This document shows positions 36,649 to 48,794 of a DNA stretch of 64,000 nucleotides, piece by piece; positions within the stretch are counted from its first letter, which is position 1; each line of letters starts with the position of its first letter. Made by a program: the position numbers and the translations under genes. Source of the DNA: Zerene cesonia (Eukaryota; Arthropoda; Insecta; Lepidoptera; Pieridae); contig NC_052103.1 of NCBI RefSeq assembly GCF_012273895.1, positions 3,720,001 to 3,784,000 on the forward strand. Reading direction: 5' to 3'. The notes under the pieces are model-generated. The model did no database searches. It saw only the letters and a program-made list of their open reading frames with translations, and was not told the origin of the DNA.

Positions 36649-37757
36649 TTGCAGAGAAAATCCATGAAGTTTAATGAAGTTTAGTTGAAAAATTATTAGT
36701 TAAAGAGTATATGTCTGTAACACTATCACACATATATAATCACAGATATAATTATTAGTCATTACCAGGTTGATAAGAAATGAGACGGAAAAAACTCCGA
36801 AAAAAAATTAAAATGAATTCCAAAAAATGAGGAAAACGTGTTTGCGGTTGCTTAAATCATGTTCTGCAAAAATTAAATATTAAGTCAGCCATACATTTTA
36901 TTAACTTCATAAGGAACAAGGTATCTTATTTCCTAATCACAAATCGATTTATTATCTTCACAGTAATTCGGTCGGTCGTGAGCTCGGTTTTAACTGTATT
37001 TATTTTATAAACTTCGTATATAAGGAAGTTCTCGGAATCAGACTTGTGAAATCTAAACTGATCAATAAATTTTTCTGCGATTAAAACAACTCAACACTTT
37101 TTCCTTCTCAAATTAAACAAACAAACATTAATTACACAAAAAATATCTTTAGGTTAAAAGCAAATCAATGTTTAGTTTTGGACAATGAGGTATAGTGGGA
37201 AAGAGCACGACTAGGCGCAGTGTCAATCCTACCCATAAAGTCAGTTCTTACGAGGCCACGTGATATACTTAATTTTTATATATGGCTCTTGTAAGTTGAT
37301 CGCACATTTACTTTCAGAAATATGCGGAGAAAACTATTTAAATTTTCTATTTATTACTTACCTATCGTGAGCAGTTTTTATTGCAAAAACTCAAATCAGA
37401 TATTCTTTAACTTTAATGTATGCGATTCAAGCATTATTTAGGATTACCCACGGAATGTTTGAAGTTATAACTAAGTTTTGCCGAGCGTTTGTCGAACTTA
37501 CAAGTGACTCCAGGTTATCTTAAAACAAGAATAATCATCATGCTTCAGTTCGATCGTTCAACATTACAAATGACCTTTTTAACAGAGCTTGCAAAGGAGC
37601 AGGTGCCTAATGTTATGTGGTCACGACCGGCCTAAATGGACCGTAATTGTTCGGGAACTCCACAGGTTCCGTTTCAAAGCTACACCTTTTTAGGAAAGAA
37701 GTTGCGAGTGAAGTGTACAGTGGGGAACCGCCAATCATCCAGATGGTGCGGATGATA

Positions 37758-37817
37758 TTTGTTTTTTACCACAACCGTTACAGTCTTTCATTTTGTTTTT
37801 TACCACAACCGTTACAT
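37758..37817. repeat. Short tandem duplication
   Basis: TTTGTTTTTTACCACAACCG TTACA occurs twice about 35 bp apart. Non-coding. Confidence 0.7.
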
Positions 37818-38305
37818 ATTTCCTACAGGCCGTTTTGGGAAATAAGTACGGTATTTAACATGTGTATTTCGCTCGTATTGCGCCCTGTCATATAATTCGC
37901 TAGGTCCTAGTTTAAGCACAGGATAAATAAATTGGTGATAGTATGGTCAATAGCTTTGTCCGGTAAATATATTTAAAATCTAAGACATTTTTTTGTCTAG
38001 ACCGGACATCTTCTAGCTCTCTAGCAGAGCATAGATAAGAGACTTCCTAAGTCTATGAACGGGAATTTGAAAATCGTCCTATTCTTTATAAAAATTGTTA
38101 GGAGTTCTATAGAATTGTGAATTGTGCCTGCTGACGGAACTACAATTTTAACATGTTTTGCCGGAATGTTCTCTGCTAATATCACACTTTACTTTTATTT
38201 ATTGGCATAGGGTGCTATAAATAAAATACATCTGATAATAAGATGCTACATTCATTTAATCCATAAAAATGAAAACAAACAAATTGTTGAGCGTGTTAAT
38301 TTTAT

Positions 38306-41107
38306 TTATTCGGCGACATAATATCTTTTGGCAGTGCCGGACCAGGAGCTGGTGGTGATTGTCTGTAAAATATTGAAGATCAATTAATACACACTATTAT
38401 AATAGAATTATTAATGGAAGAAGGAGATTGTCACACAATTAAGAATGTTCAAATATTACACATGCAGTTGAATTTTTGTGCCGATAATTGCAGGTATTCA
38501 AAAAAACAAGTGTACTTTATTAATAAATAATAGACTTGAAATGATTTCAAAATTACGGCTTTTAGTCAAATTTAAATCAAGCAATTCTTCTAACAATTTT
38601 TTTTCTTGTATCGAAAAAAAAAACAAAGCCGAAACGGAAAATTACATACTTTGATATGTATTGAGGTTTTTTAAAAACTCTGTTTTTATTTCTATTGCCT
38701 AAGAGTAATTGCCACTGATATCTGTTGAATTATTTTATAAAATTGTTTAAACTTACCATTTCAAGTTTATCAGAACCGTATTCTCTAACTAATGTTATGA
38801 TATTACCATCTGAGAATTTTTGCACTTGCGTGACCTTGTTACCATCAACGGTAAAAGTGGTTTTAGCCTGAAAAAATTATAAACAAATCAGTCCTCTCTG
38901 TCACTATAATACTTTTTTAAGGCGAGGTGAGTTCTAAGACTCGCAAATTTTTGGTTCGTTTTTTCAATTTTTCTTATACAAAATGGAATAAANNNNNNNN
39001 NNNNNNNNNNNNNNNNNNNNNNNNNNNNNNNNNNNNNNNNNNNNNNNNNNNNNNNNNNNNNNNNNNNNNNNNNNNNNNNNNNNNNNNNNNNNNNNNNNNN
39101 NNNNNNNNNNNNNNNNNNNNNNNNNNNNNNNNNNNNNNNNNNNNNNNNNNNNNNNNNNNNNNNNNNNNNNNNNNNNNNNNNNNNNNNNNNNNNNNNNNNN
39201 NNNNNNNNNNNNNNNNNNNNNNNNNNNNNNNNNNNNNNNNNNNNNNNNNNNNNNNNNNNNNNNNNNNNNNNNNNNNNNNNNNNNNNNNNNNNNNNNNNNN
39301 NNNNNNNNNNNNNNNNNNNNNNNNNNNNNNNNNNNNNNNNNNNNNNNNNNNNNNNNNNNNNNNNNNNNNNNNNNNNNNNNNNNNNNNNNNNNNNNNNNNN
39401 NNNNNNNNNNNNNNNNNNNNNNNNNNNNNNNNNNNNNNNNNNNNNNNNNNNNNNNNNNNNNNNNNNNNNNNNNNNNNNNNNNNNNNNNNNNNNNNNNNNN
39501 NNNNNNNNNNNNNNNNNNNNNNNNNNNNNNNNNNNNNNNNNNNNNNNNNNNNNNNNNNNNNNNNNNNNNNNNNNNNNNNNNNNNNNNNNNNNNNNNNNNN
39601 NNNNNNNNNNNNNNNNNNNNNNNNNNNNNNNNNNNNNNNNNNNNNNNNNNNNNNNNNNNNNNNNNNNNNNNNNNNNNNNNNNNNNNNNNNNNNNNNNNNN
39701 NNNNNNNNNNNNNNNNNNNNNNNNNNNNNNNNNNNNNNNNNNNNNNNNNNNNNNNNNNNNNNNNNNNNNNNNNNNNNNNNNNNNNNNNNNNNNNNNNNNN
39801 NNNNNNNNNNNNNNNNNNNNNNNNNNNNNNNNNNNNNNNNNNNNNNNNNNNNNNNNNNNNNNNNNNNNNNNNNNNNNNNNNNNNNNNNNNNNNNNNNNNN
39901 NNNNNNNNNNNNNNNNNNNNNNNNNNNNNNNNNNNNNNNNNNNNNNNNNNNNNNNNNNNNNNNNNNNNNNNNNNNNNNNNNNNNNNNNNNNNTAATCTGT
40001 TTATTACTTTAATTTAATTTATTAACCCAATAGTACACATAAAATGAAATTGGTCCCGCCCCTGTCTATCTGTTACAAGCTTTCTTTATTTACCGCGTAA
40101 GAGATTTTGATGCAATTTTCATTGTTATGTAGTAGTTTTTGTAAAAGAGAAAATTCAATATTTTAATATATTAAGTGTGAATGTCCTAAGACTAATAATA
40201 CCATTTGCAACGCTAAGAAGTTGTACTTAATAATGGTAAATATAAAATAATCTATGCTAGTTTTACAATTGAAAATTATTTCAATCTCACTTGTCTCTCT
40301 TGTCCTTTTGGACCAACATTTTCGTCAAACTCGACGCCGCTCTTAAAACTCACAACCATAGGCATCTCATTCAAATGTGACGTAAGAACGTAATCATCTC
40401 CATTTTTTTCCAATTTTTGTTTGTGTTTGCTATTAACAATCCTATCGGCTACATTGTCTGGTATTTCTGAAAATTATATGCAGCTTAAATATAAAAAGTC
40501 AATTATCCGAAATTAAAAAATGGAATATACAAATACATACACATATAATGCATTGTTGTGAAAATTAGCAATTAGTCATATAAGAAACACTTATTTACTT
40601 ATACTTTTATAGAAATTATAGGTGAAAATTTCGAATGCCTATACATTTTCATATGTCATACATATTTTAGCATTTCACGCCCTTTAGTTCCAATATCCAA
40701 CCCTCATTTAAAACCATGAAACATCTAGCTAATAGACCTACTCAAGGATACTTTGGGAGCAAGGGTCGGTCGGTAGGTATTTAGTTTTCATCCCCACGGT
40801 TGGAAGCTATCACTCCAAATATTAAATTGGGACTATATCGAATACAAAAAACATGTCTATCGGTTGAGAAACAACGGAGTCAGAGATGTACAAATATTCA
40901 AAACAAAAGTTAAACATTTGCTATTAATTGAAAAAGTTTCGTCCTTTTAGAACTCAGCTTACAATGAATTAATTATATTGGATAAAGCGTATGGTTAATT
41001 TAAGTAAAACTAAAAACAGTATCGAATTAATACTTACTCAGACTCTTAACGAGCGCTTCAAGATTTTCCGATCGGACCTCAACATAGGTTTTGCCAATGT
41101 ACGCCAT
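38306..41107 (-). CDS. Cytosolic fatty-acid-binding protein, FABP B (assembly gap in intron 2)
   Basis: Four exons: 41038-41107, 40291-40466, 38757-38867, 38306-38362 (414 nt, 137 aa). Start MAYIGKTYVEVRSENLEALV; LEKNGDDYVL; FKSGVEFDENVGPKG; TVDGNKVTQVQKF; LVREY; end TSSWSGTAKRYYVAE. The Arg of LVREY and the Arg/Tyr of KRYY are kept, so fatty-acid binding is expected. Exon 3 encodes the same residues as exon 3 of FABP C, and the 3' flanks (37918-38305 and 44070-44479) and promoters are alike, so B and C are recent tandem duplicates. The N gap 38993-39992 lies wholly inside intron 2, so the coding sequence is complete. Exon 2 is longer than in FABP A (58 codons against 55) because of a GPKGQERQ tail. 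Confidence 0.93.
38993..39992. other. Assembly gap (1000 N) in FABP B intron 2
   Basis: Exactly 1000 N between exons 2 and 3 of FABP B. The corresponding intron of FABP C (44993-45392) is only 400 bp, so an insertion, a collapsed duplicate or a placeholder is possible. Confidence 1.
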
Positions 41108-41231
41108 TGTTAGATTTATTGAGTAGATTCTACTGGAAAGTCTTGCGAGAAATTGAAAGCTGCACCTATTCCACTACAATATATTGCTTCGAATTTACCC
41201 TGAATAATCAATCGCTATCGTAATCTGTTAA

Positions 41232-41241
41232 TTTATCACTT
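41232..41241 (-). promoter_or_regulatory. GATA-type box upstream of FABP B
   Basis: TTTATCACTT on the plus strand (AAGTGATAAA in the gene sense), 125 bp upstream of the ATG. It is part of a longer block conserved in FABP C and its inverted pseudogene, and it recurs at 125-142 bp in B, C, D and E. A GATA-factor site is inference from the GATAA core. Confidence 0.5.
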
Positions 41242-41366
41242 CTATGGTGAAGATTACTTAAGGAAAAGATCATTCTTAATTTTTTGCTTTTTTTAGAGTT
41301 CCCTGTCAAAAATGTGTAAACTTTCTACTGTAAAGTCTCATAATAATATTTATATATATATACAAA

Positions 41367-41581
41367 CTAGCAAACCCGGCGAACTCCGTTTCGCCACCAG
41401 ATGGCTGTATGTGAAAAATTATTTTCCCGCTTTTTTGTTCAAATTTTTCCTGAATTTTCTTTGCTATAAACCTCACGGAGCCCAAGATCTTTCCAACGAA
41501 TGCAAAACCGTGGAAATCGGTTCCTGCGTTCTGGAGTTATAGCGTCAGGAAGGAAAACCCGACTTATTTTTATATAGTAGA
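41367..41581 (-). mobile_element. Short non-autonomous Helitron-like element, family B, copy 2 (inverted)
   Basis: On the minus strand it starts TCTACTATATAAAAATAAG and ends CGCCGGGTTTGCTAG, with A before and T after. Near-identical to 6157-6360 and 58476-58680. It lies just upstream of the FABP B promoter. Confidence 0.65.
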
Positions 41582-41939
41582 TATCTGCGTATAAAAAGAA
41601 ATGATTTTAGATTTTTATTTGTTTGCTTGTATTAGATAAACTCGAGAACTACTCAGTTTTGATGATTTCATCAGTAGATAAATTTCATTTTTATAAAGCA
41701 TATCAATGCTATAAAACTCAAGTATTTTTTTTTTACTCTCTATTAGCAGTGTTGTAACTTAAGAAATTAAAAATCGGGATTAAATATCTTTTCACCCTGG
41801 TTTTTTTTCTTTCAAGTGTTGGGACTTCACACTTTATTCTGTTACAACATAAAATTTTATGACATGGTCTGAAATTAACGAGGTTGTATTTTCTTGTGTT
41901 TGATTTTACGCGAGTATTATACATTTAGAAATAAAAAAC

Positions 41940-42060
41940 TTTTTAACGGATTTTAAACGCGATTTATTCATTATATTGTTAACCCGACGTTTCGAACACT
42001 TTACCCCCGTGAGTCTCCCCGTGACCACGCTCGCTGTAAAAAGTTTTTAATTTCTAAATA
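41940..42060. repeat. Interspersed repeat, family G
   Basis: AAACGCGATTTATTCATTAT, CCCGACGTTTCGAACACTTT, CCGTGACCACGCTCGCTGTA. Kin at 54805-54930. The block resembles ends of Penelope-like or LINE elements in insects; class uncertain. Confidence 0.5.
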
Positions 42061-42544
42061 AATGAGGTTATTAATATTATATTAAGTTTAAGTTTAAATC
42101 TTTGAAATCGAATATTTTATAGAACCATAGTGAATATTTATAATGCATATGTAAATACTAAGCAATTAAAGATTATTTTAATTTCCAATCAACGTTCTTA
42201 TTTTGATTATCTATAATAAGGCCACAGTCATTATCTGAGATTATATTATCAACAATTACTCATAAACATTATTTTAACAGATGGTTTTTTCCCACCTCTG
42301 TGACATTAGTTAGCATGTATGTATGTAGTATGACTAATTTATTTTCTTTAATTATTTTCGATTTTGATTCCCACTTTAAGTGGACTGATTTAATTCAAGC
42401 TATGCACGCAAAGCTCGTAAGGAATACAACTATTTCATGAGTTTATCTTATAATTCTGATTAGGATTAAATCGTTTCCGTACGTTAACTCTGTACAAGAG
42501 AAAGTGAAACAATGTAGTTAACTGTATCAACTAAGCTTGTATTT

Positions 42545-42880
42545 TTTTTTTTTATGTCATAGCGGGCAACTGAGCTGGTGGTTTGCCTGATGGTAAGCGA
42601 TAACCACCGCCCATTAACATTCGCAAAGGTAGTGCCTCTGCGAATGCGCTGCCCGCTTTTTTTTGGGTAAGGGAAAAGGAAATGATTAACAACTAACGAA
42701 AGAAGGAATGGATTCGTACAGGTGAGGAAAAGGAAACGGGCCTCCTGCTCCCCCTCTCACCGTATCACAGTGGCATACCACTATTTCACGCCGATTTTCT
42801 GTGGGGGTGTGGTACTTCCTCGGTGCGAGCTGGCCCAATTCGTGCGAAGGGTGCTCGACTCCCCAGTAAATGTATTTATT
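42545..42880. repeat. Interspersed repeat, family E, near full length
   Basis: Poly(T), ATGTCATAGCGGGCAACTGA, GTTTGCCTGATGGTAAGCG, CACCGCCCATTAACATTCGC, GGGCCTCCTGCTCCCCCTCT, TTCTGTGGGGGTGTGGTACT, GGTGCTCGACTCCC. Good reference copy for this family. Confidence 0.75.
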
Positions 42881-43059
42881 AAATTTACTAGGCGGTAATT
42901 ATCGTTATTCTTCGTGGATAAGGTAGAGCTAGTGCTCATTCTGAAGTCTAAGCTAAGTAATGCAGTCTACTTAAAACAACCACAACATTATTTTCATCGT
43001 ATAATATCGTAGGTGAAGCATGAAGGCATGTTGGCACATTTATGATGTTGAATAGTGTC

Positions 43060-43061
<2 letters not shown>

Positions 43062-43108
<47 letters not shown>
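43062..43108. repeat. TA microsatellite
   Basis: Uninterrupted (AT)n of about 46 bp, bounded by GTGTCAG and ACATATGTA. Confidence 0.95.
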
Positions 43109-43113
<5 letters not shown>

Positions 43114-43145
43114 GTATTTTCTTTTTGTTCCGATTCAGAAAATAT

Positions 43146-43400
43146 GTTATATAGCAGTGGTGGCTCAATGGTGTGAACCTCGTACTTCAAAATCGAGACC
43201 GGAGCGAGCGTGCAGGAAATAAATTGATTTTTAAATTTATCTGCACATGTGGACAACACCACTGCTTAAAACATCGTGAGGAAACCGGCATGTCAAAGAA
43301 TCAAAAGTTCGACGACATGTGACATCTGCCAACCCGCACTTGGCCAGCGTGGTGGATTATGTCCTGAAACCTCATATGGGCTGATGATGATGATGAATAA
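43146..43400 (+). mobile_element. tRNA-derived SINE with internal deletions
   Basis: GCAGTGGTGGCTCAATGGTG, AAATCGAGACCGGAGCGAGC, GTGAGGAAACCGGCATGTC, CTTGGCCAGCGTGGTGGAT, ending GGGCTGATGATGATGATGAA. Compared with 11095-11397 it lacks the AGGAGGCCTGTG block and part of the head. Confidence 0.8.
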
Positions 43401-43879
43401 TATTTATATAAAGGACTCTTTGATAGACGTAATATTTGTTTAAAAAAATTGGTCGTCTAGCAGTTGGAAAGAATTTGCGATGTAGCGTACGGTCTTGCTC
43501 CAAAATAAAACATTTAAAGTATACGTCTTTTTGTCAAACCGTAGCAACACCTAGCCTCACGGACATCTGTGATCCCACCTGTAGCTTCGGATCCCGCCTC
43601 GTGATCAATTGTTTTCTATTCTTTATAAAGTTTACATTTATAAAGCGTTTTAATGCTGTGAAACTAAAATTTAAATATATTTGTATTTTTTATCTTTAAA
43701 AAAAAATCCAACCGATCATATCGATATTAATGACATACTTACTTAAAAAATTAACGAATTTATCGGATTATTATTTATCGAATATTTATTTTATTATATT
43801 TAATATTTATATAAATAAGAATTGCATAGATAATATTGACTATTATCCATTAATGTATTTTGTTTAAAACAATGTGAGC

Positions 43880-44045
43880 TTTGTTTTTTTTTAACGAGGA
43901 GGAAATCTTCAAAAGGTACTCTAGCTTTGGGGAAAAAGTAGAGCATGTGGGATTTCTACCCACTAAAACCACCTCGGTGGCCAAACTCAGAGCATAATAG
44001 CAGGGATCCTGAGATCTCCAACGGAACGCACCAGGATCAAACAAT
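43880..44045 (+). repeat. Interspersed repeat related to family H
   Basis: GAGGAGGAAATCTTCAAAAG, GTGGGATTTCTACCCACTAA, ACCACCTCGGTGGCC. Similar order of blocks to 35764-35905 but diverged. Confidence 0.4.
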
Positions 44046-44479
44046 GTGAGCTTAGCGGATCACTTTCAAGGATGAATAAATTGGAGATAGTGTGCACAAT
44101 AGCTTTGTTCGGTAAATAAATTAAAATCCAAGAAAATTTTAATCTGGACCTGACTTTTAGCAGAACATATATAGGGGTCTATCGAGACGGTAATTTTTCT
44201 CACGTTCGGTAAATCTAAGAAGTATACGAATAGAAAATTGAACATTGGGCTATTCTTTATCAAAATTGTCAGGAGTTCTATAGACTACTAATTAACTAAT
44301 TGTGCATGCCATCGAAACTATCATTTTAAAATAAACTGTTAAGATCATCTACTTGAATACACCTTTATTTATTGACATAGGTATTATATAAAATAAAATA
44401 CATCTGATAAGATGCTACAAAGTCATTTAATCCATAAAAATAAAAACAAATAAATAGTTGTGCGAGTTAATTTTATTAA

Positions 44480-46627
44480 TTATTCGGCGACATAATACCT
44501 CTTGGCAGTGTCGGAGCAGGAGCTGGTGGTGATTGTCTATAAAATATTGAAGATCAATTAATACACGCTATTATAATAGAATTATTAATGGAAGAAGGAG
44601 ATTGTCACACAATTAAGAATGTTCAAATATATTATACATGCAGTTGAATTTTTGTGTCGATAATTAAAAAAAAAACACTTGTATTATATTAATAAATAAT
44701 AAACTTAAAGTGATTTCAAAATTACGATTTTAAGTCAAATTTAAATCAAGCAATTCTTCTAACAAACATTTTTTTCTTCTAACAAACAAACAAAGCCGAA
44801 AAAATGATATATAAAATGTGCCCAAAAAAACTATTTTCACAGAAATCTGTTGAAGTATTTTATAAAATTGTGTAAACTTACCATTTCAAGTTTATCAGAA
44901 CCGTATTCTCTAACTAATGTTATGATATTACCATCTGAGAATTTTTGCACTTGCGTGACCTTGTTACCATCGACGGTAAAAGTGGTTTTAGCCTGAAAAA
45001 GTTATAATCAAATCAGTTCTCTCTGTCATTATAACATACTTTTACTTATTTAGTCTGTACAAGTCCTTAATTCAATTTAATAGCTAAATAGTACCCATAA
45101 AATTAAATTGATCCCGCCACTGTCGATCTGTTATAAGCTTTCTTTATTTACCACGTAAATTTAAAGAGATTTTGATTTTCATAATTATTTAGTAGTATTT
45201 GTAAAAGAGAAAATTCAATGTTTTAATGTGAGTAGTGTGAATGTCCTAAGCTTTCTTCACGATGGCATTTTATATTTAAACCAGTTATTTAAAACAATCA
45301 CTGCATTTGCATTGCTAAGAAGTTGTACTTAATAATGGTAAATATAAAATAATCTATGCTAGTTTTACAATTGAATATTATTTCAATCTCACTTGTCTCT
45401 CTTGTCCTTTTGGACCAACTTTTTCGTCAAACTCGACGCCGCTCTTAAAACTCACAACCATAGGCATCTCATTTAAATGTGACGTAAGTACGTAATCATC
45501 TCCATTTTTTTCCAATTTTTGTTTGGATTTGCTTTTAATAATCATATCAGCTACATTGTCTGGTATTTCTGAAAATTACAGGCATTTTAAATATAAAAAA
45601 TCAATTATCTGAAATTAGAACAGGTCATAAATTATAAAATATATATACAAATAAGAAAAAGCTGGGATTAAGTTGTCCGATGTTGTGAAAATTAACAATC
45701 TGCAGATCATTGTCTGAATTTTGATTAGTCATATAACAAACACATATTATAACGAAATCGTTAAATTTAAAAACTTTTACTCGGCAGTATTAAAAAAATA
45801 CAGAAAATGAAAAATTATTCCTGAACATCAGCTTCCTTAAAAAATAAAACCAAAAGTTTCTACATCTACAAACCTGTTAAGGTTGGTGACCCGAATGTCA
45901 GAAAATGGGAATAAAATTAAGTATATCCGTATATAATATATATTAAACATATCAATTAAAGACAGCGTAAACATATCAATTAAAGACAACGTTTTCACTT
46001 TCGTATTTTGTAACGATGTCATTTAATAGTATCCCTTAAGTGAAAATATTTTTTCGCTCCGTAAAAATCTTAAAGGTTCATTAAAGTTGACATAAAACGA
46101 ATGTCACAGTATCATTTAATGTAATTTACAGCATCTTACCGAAATAAGACTAATTTTAATATGCATCTGTATTCTCTATACATATTTGTTAAAATGCTAT
46201 CATTAAAATGAAAATTGTAAAATAATCTCAATCATAAAGGATCAAATGAATACATACAATGAAAGTATCACCATAAAGATATCACTAAAAGTTAATTACC
46301 TATTTTTAGAGAAATTTATAATCAGATGAAAATTACCAATATTCAATTTATTTAAATTAATTAAAATGTATTTTAGATATATAGATAGATCGATTAGACG
46401 TTTATTAAAAGAACACATTAAAAACACGATACACAATTATAAAATAAAACAATTAAACAGAGAAAAATTAACACACAGAAAAAATAGGACGGAGACAAAT
46501 GTGCACTAATCATATTAATTAAAGTTAATCTGAAACCAGCATTGAAGAAATACTTACTCAGACTCTTAACGAACGCTTCAATATTTTCCGATCTGACCTC
46601 AACATAGGTTTTGCCAATGTACGCCAT
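44480..46627 (-). CDS. Cytosolic fatty-acid-binding protein, FABP C
   Basis: Four exons: 46558-46627, 45393-45568, 44882-44992, 44480-44536 (414 nt, 137 aa). Start MAYIGKTYVEVRSENIEAFV; exon 3 encodes the same residues as FABP B. End TSSCSDTAKRYYVAE: the Trp that every other intact paralog has here is Cys, and the next-but-one Gly is Asp. The binding-pocket Arg of LVREY and the Arg/Tyr of KRYY remain. Splice sites are intact (acceptor TTTTATAG for exon 4), so it may be expressed, but the Trp loss hints at relaxed constraint. It shares its 3' flank and promoter with FABP B, and an inverted pseudogene begins about 770 bp beyond its ATG. Confidence 0.9.
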
Positions 46628-46757
46628 TGTTAGATTTATTGAGTAGATTCTACTGGAAAGTCTTGCGAGAAATTGAAAGCTGCACCTATTCCACTATGTT
46701 ATATTGCTTCGAATTCACCTTGAATAACCAATAAAATCCGCTATCGTAATCTGTTCA

Positions 46758-46767
46758 TTTATCACTT
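46758..46767 (-). promoter_or_regulatory. GATA-type box upstream of FABP C
   Basis: TTTATCACTT, 131 bp upstream of the ATG, within the block shared with FABP B (GAAGATTACTTAAGGAAAAG). Confidence 0.5.
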
Positions 46768-47394
46768 CTATGCTGAAGATTACTTAAGGAAAAGATCATT
46801 CTCAATTTTTTTCTTTTTTCCCTGTTCCCTGTCAAAACTGTCTAGAACTTACGAATTTAAAAACGATTAAATTTATAGAAACCAGCATGGGTTTTTATAA
46901 ATGTAATCTTTCTACTATAAAGTTTCATAATAATATTTATATATCCAAATATCTGCGTATGTAAATGAATATAAACAAGAGGTTTTATATGTTTGCTTGT
47001 TTGTATTGGATAAACTTATAAACTGCTTAATTTTGATGATTTTATTAGTAGAGGAGTTAATAAAAAAATACATACATAGCAAAATAATAAAATAAGCTGA
47101 CACAAAAAAGCTTTAATAAGCATGCATTGAATTAAAAAATAATTAATGAAAATTAAGTCATATTAACATACAAATTTTTCCTAATACTAAATAGCATGTT
47201 AAAACTTGTCATCTTATGCATACTGTGAGTGGCGTTCTGCTATTTGCTTACCCAGGATGTTACAAAGAGTTCGCCAAAGATGGCCAGACAACCGCGTTCT
47301 CATATATCATGACAACGCTTGAACATAAAAAAAAATATATAGCTAAGTCCTCCTCCTCCCCTTGGTAAGTTCTAAACAGGGATAAAGGAAGCAA

Positions 47395-48690
47395 AAAATT
47401 AAGAACGATCTTTTCCTTAAGTAATCTTCAACATAGAAGTGATAAATGAACAGATTACGAAAGCAGATTTTATTGGCTAATCAAGGTATATTCGAAGCAA
47501 TATAATAGAGTGGAATAGGTGCAGGTGCTTTTTATTTCTCGCAAGACTTTCTAGTAGAATCAGTTAATGATTAAATCTAACAATGGCGTACATTGTCATA
47601 TCGTGATCAGACTGGAAAATATGAAGCATTCGTTAAGTCTAAGTAAGTATTTATTCAATACCGTTTTTAACTTAAATTAAGCATATGATTTATTCTTATA
47701 ATTAGATAATTAATGTGAATGATCAGTTTTTGTTTCTAATATTCGTATACTTCTGACTCCGTGGTTTCTCAATCGACAGACGTGTTTTGTGGGGATTAAA
47801 ACTAAATAGCGACCGACCCTCGCTCGCTTAGTATACTTGGATAGGTCTTTTAGCTTGAGGTTTTATGACTTTAAATGAGGCTTGGATCTTGAAAATAAAG
47901 TGAAATGCTGAAATATGTATGACATATAAAAATGAATATTCGTAATTTTCGCCTGTTTATTCGTAAATTTCTCTAAAAAAATATATAATTAACTTGATCG
48001 TGATATGTATATGTTGATGTTATCATTAAATGTGTTTCATACGATGGGTCCTTTATGATTGAGATTATTCAACAAAAGTATGTATAACGGTATAAAGTAT
48101 AATAAATATTTCAAAATATAACTGTGTTGACTAAATATTTTGATGTGACAATCATTTTATATAAACTTTCAAATGGACCCTTTTTAACCGATTGACGATT
48201 TAAAATGACATCGTTGCATTTTGAAAAGAGGAAATTAGACTTTTATGGTTTTACGTTGTCTTCAATAGATGATGACATTAATAAATATTAACTATATACG
48301 GACATGGTTCATTTTATTTCTTCTTTCTGATATTCGGGTCACCAGCAAACCTGTTAAGGGTTAACAGCAAACGAGACACGTTTTGCAGATGCGGGAAATC
48401 GTTTGGTTTTAATTTTAAAGGAGCTGAGGTTTAGGAATAATATTTTATTTTTTTTCTGTTTTTTTTTTATATTGCGAATTAAAAGGTTTTAAATGAAACG
48501 TTTTTAAATTAAACGACTAAATAAGTGTTTGCTATATGACTAATTAAAATAAATTTTCAGAAATATAGCCGATATGATTATTAAAAGCAAAACCAACAAA
48601 AAATTAGAAAAATGGAGATGACATGCCTATGGCTTTGAGTTTTAATAGCGGCGTCGAGTTTGACGAAACTGTTCGTCTCAATGGGTGAGT
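47395..48690 (+). pseudogene. Inverted FABP pseudogene facing FABP C (promoter, exon 1, intron 1, exon 2)
   Basis: The plus strand repeats the FABP B/C promoter (CTTAAGTAATCTTCA, AAGTGATAAA at 47437-47446, the GGAATAGGTGCAG block), then exon 1 from ATGGCGTACATTG at 47584. Exon 1 has a rearrangement giving an early TGA. Intron 1 (about 47642-48558) keeps FABP B intron sequence (TGGTTTCTCAATCGACAGAC, ACTAAATAGCGACCGACC). Exon 2 (about 48561-48685) retains GCGGCGTCGAGTTTGACGAA but has lost its first codons and a middle segment. Exons 3 and 4 are absent; a family E repeat follows. Non-functional. Confidence 0.9.
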
Positions 48691-48794
48691 GAGTATTATT
48701 ATAATTGTAAAAATGCTATAGATTATTTTATATTTACCATTTATTATCTACAATCGTTTCGCCCGTGGTGTGTTTTACCTTCCATAAGAAACTT

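Larger units (their letters stand above)
28671..38305. other. 9.6-kb repeat-rich spacer between FABP A and FABP B
   Basis: Holds a FABP relic (30665-31123), LINE pieces (30480-30600, 31901-32144, 35963-36110), Helitron-like repeats (31159-31327, 35265-35449, 36458-36648), an inverted SINE (31436-31610), a family H repeat (35764-35905), a two-unit tandem repeat of about 65 bp near 33903-34030, and a GT microsatellite (34371-34432). 37918-38305 matches 44070-44479 and is the duplicated 3' flank of FABP B/C. I see no further intact gene; 29060-30400 is AT-rich and featureless to me. Confidence 0.6.
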
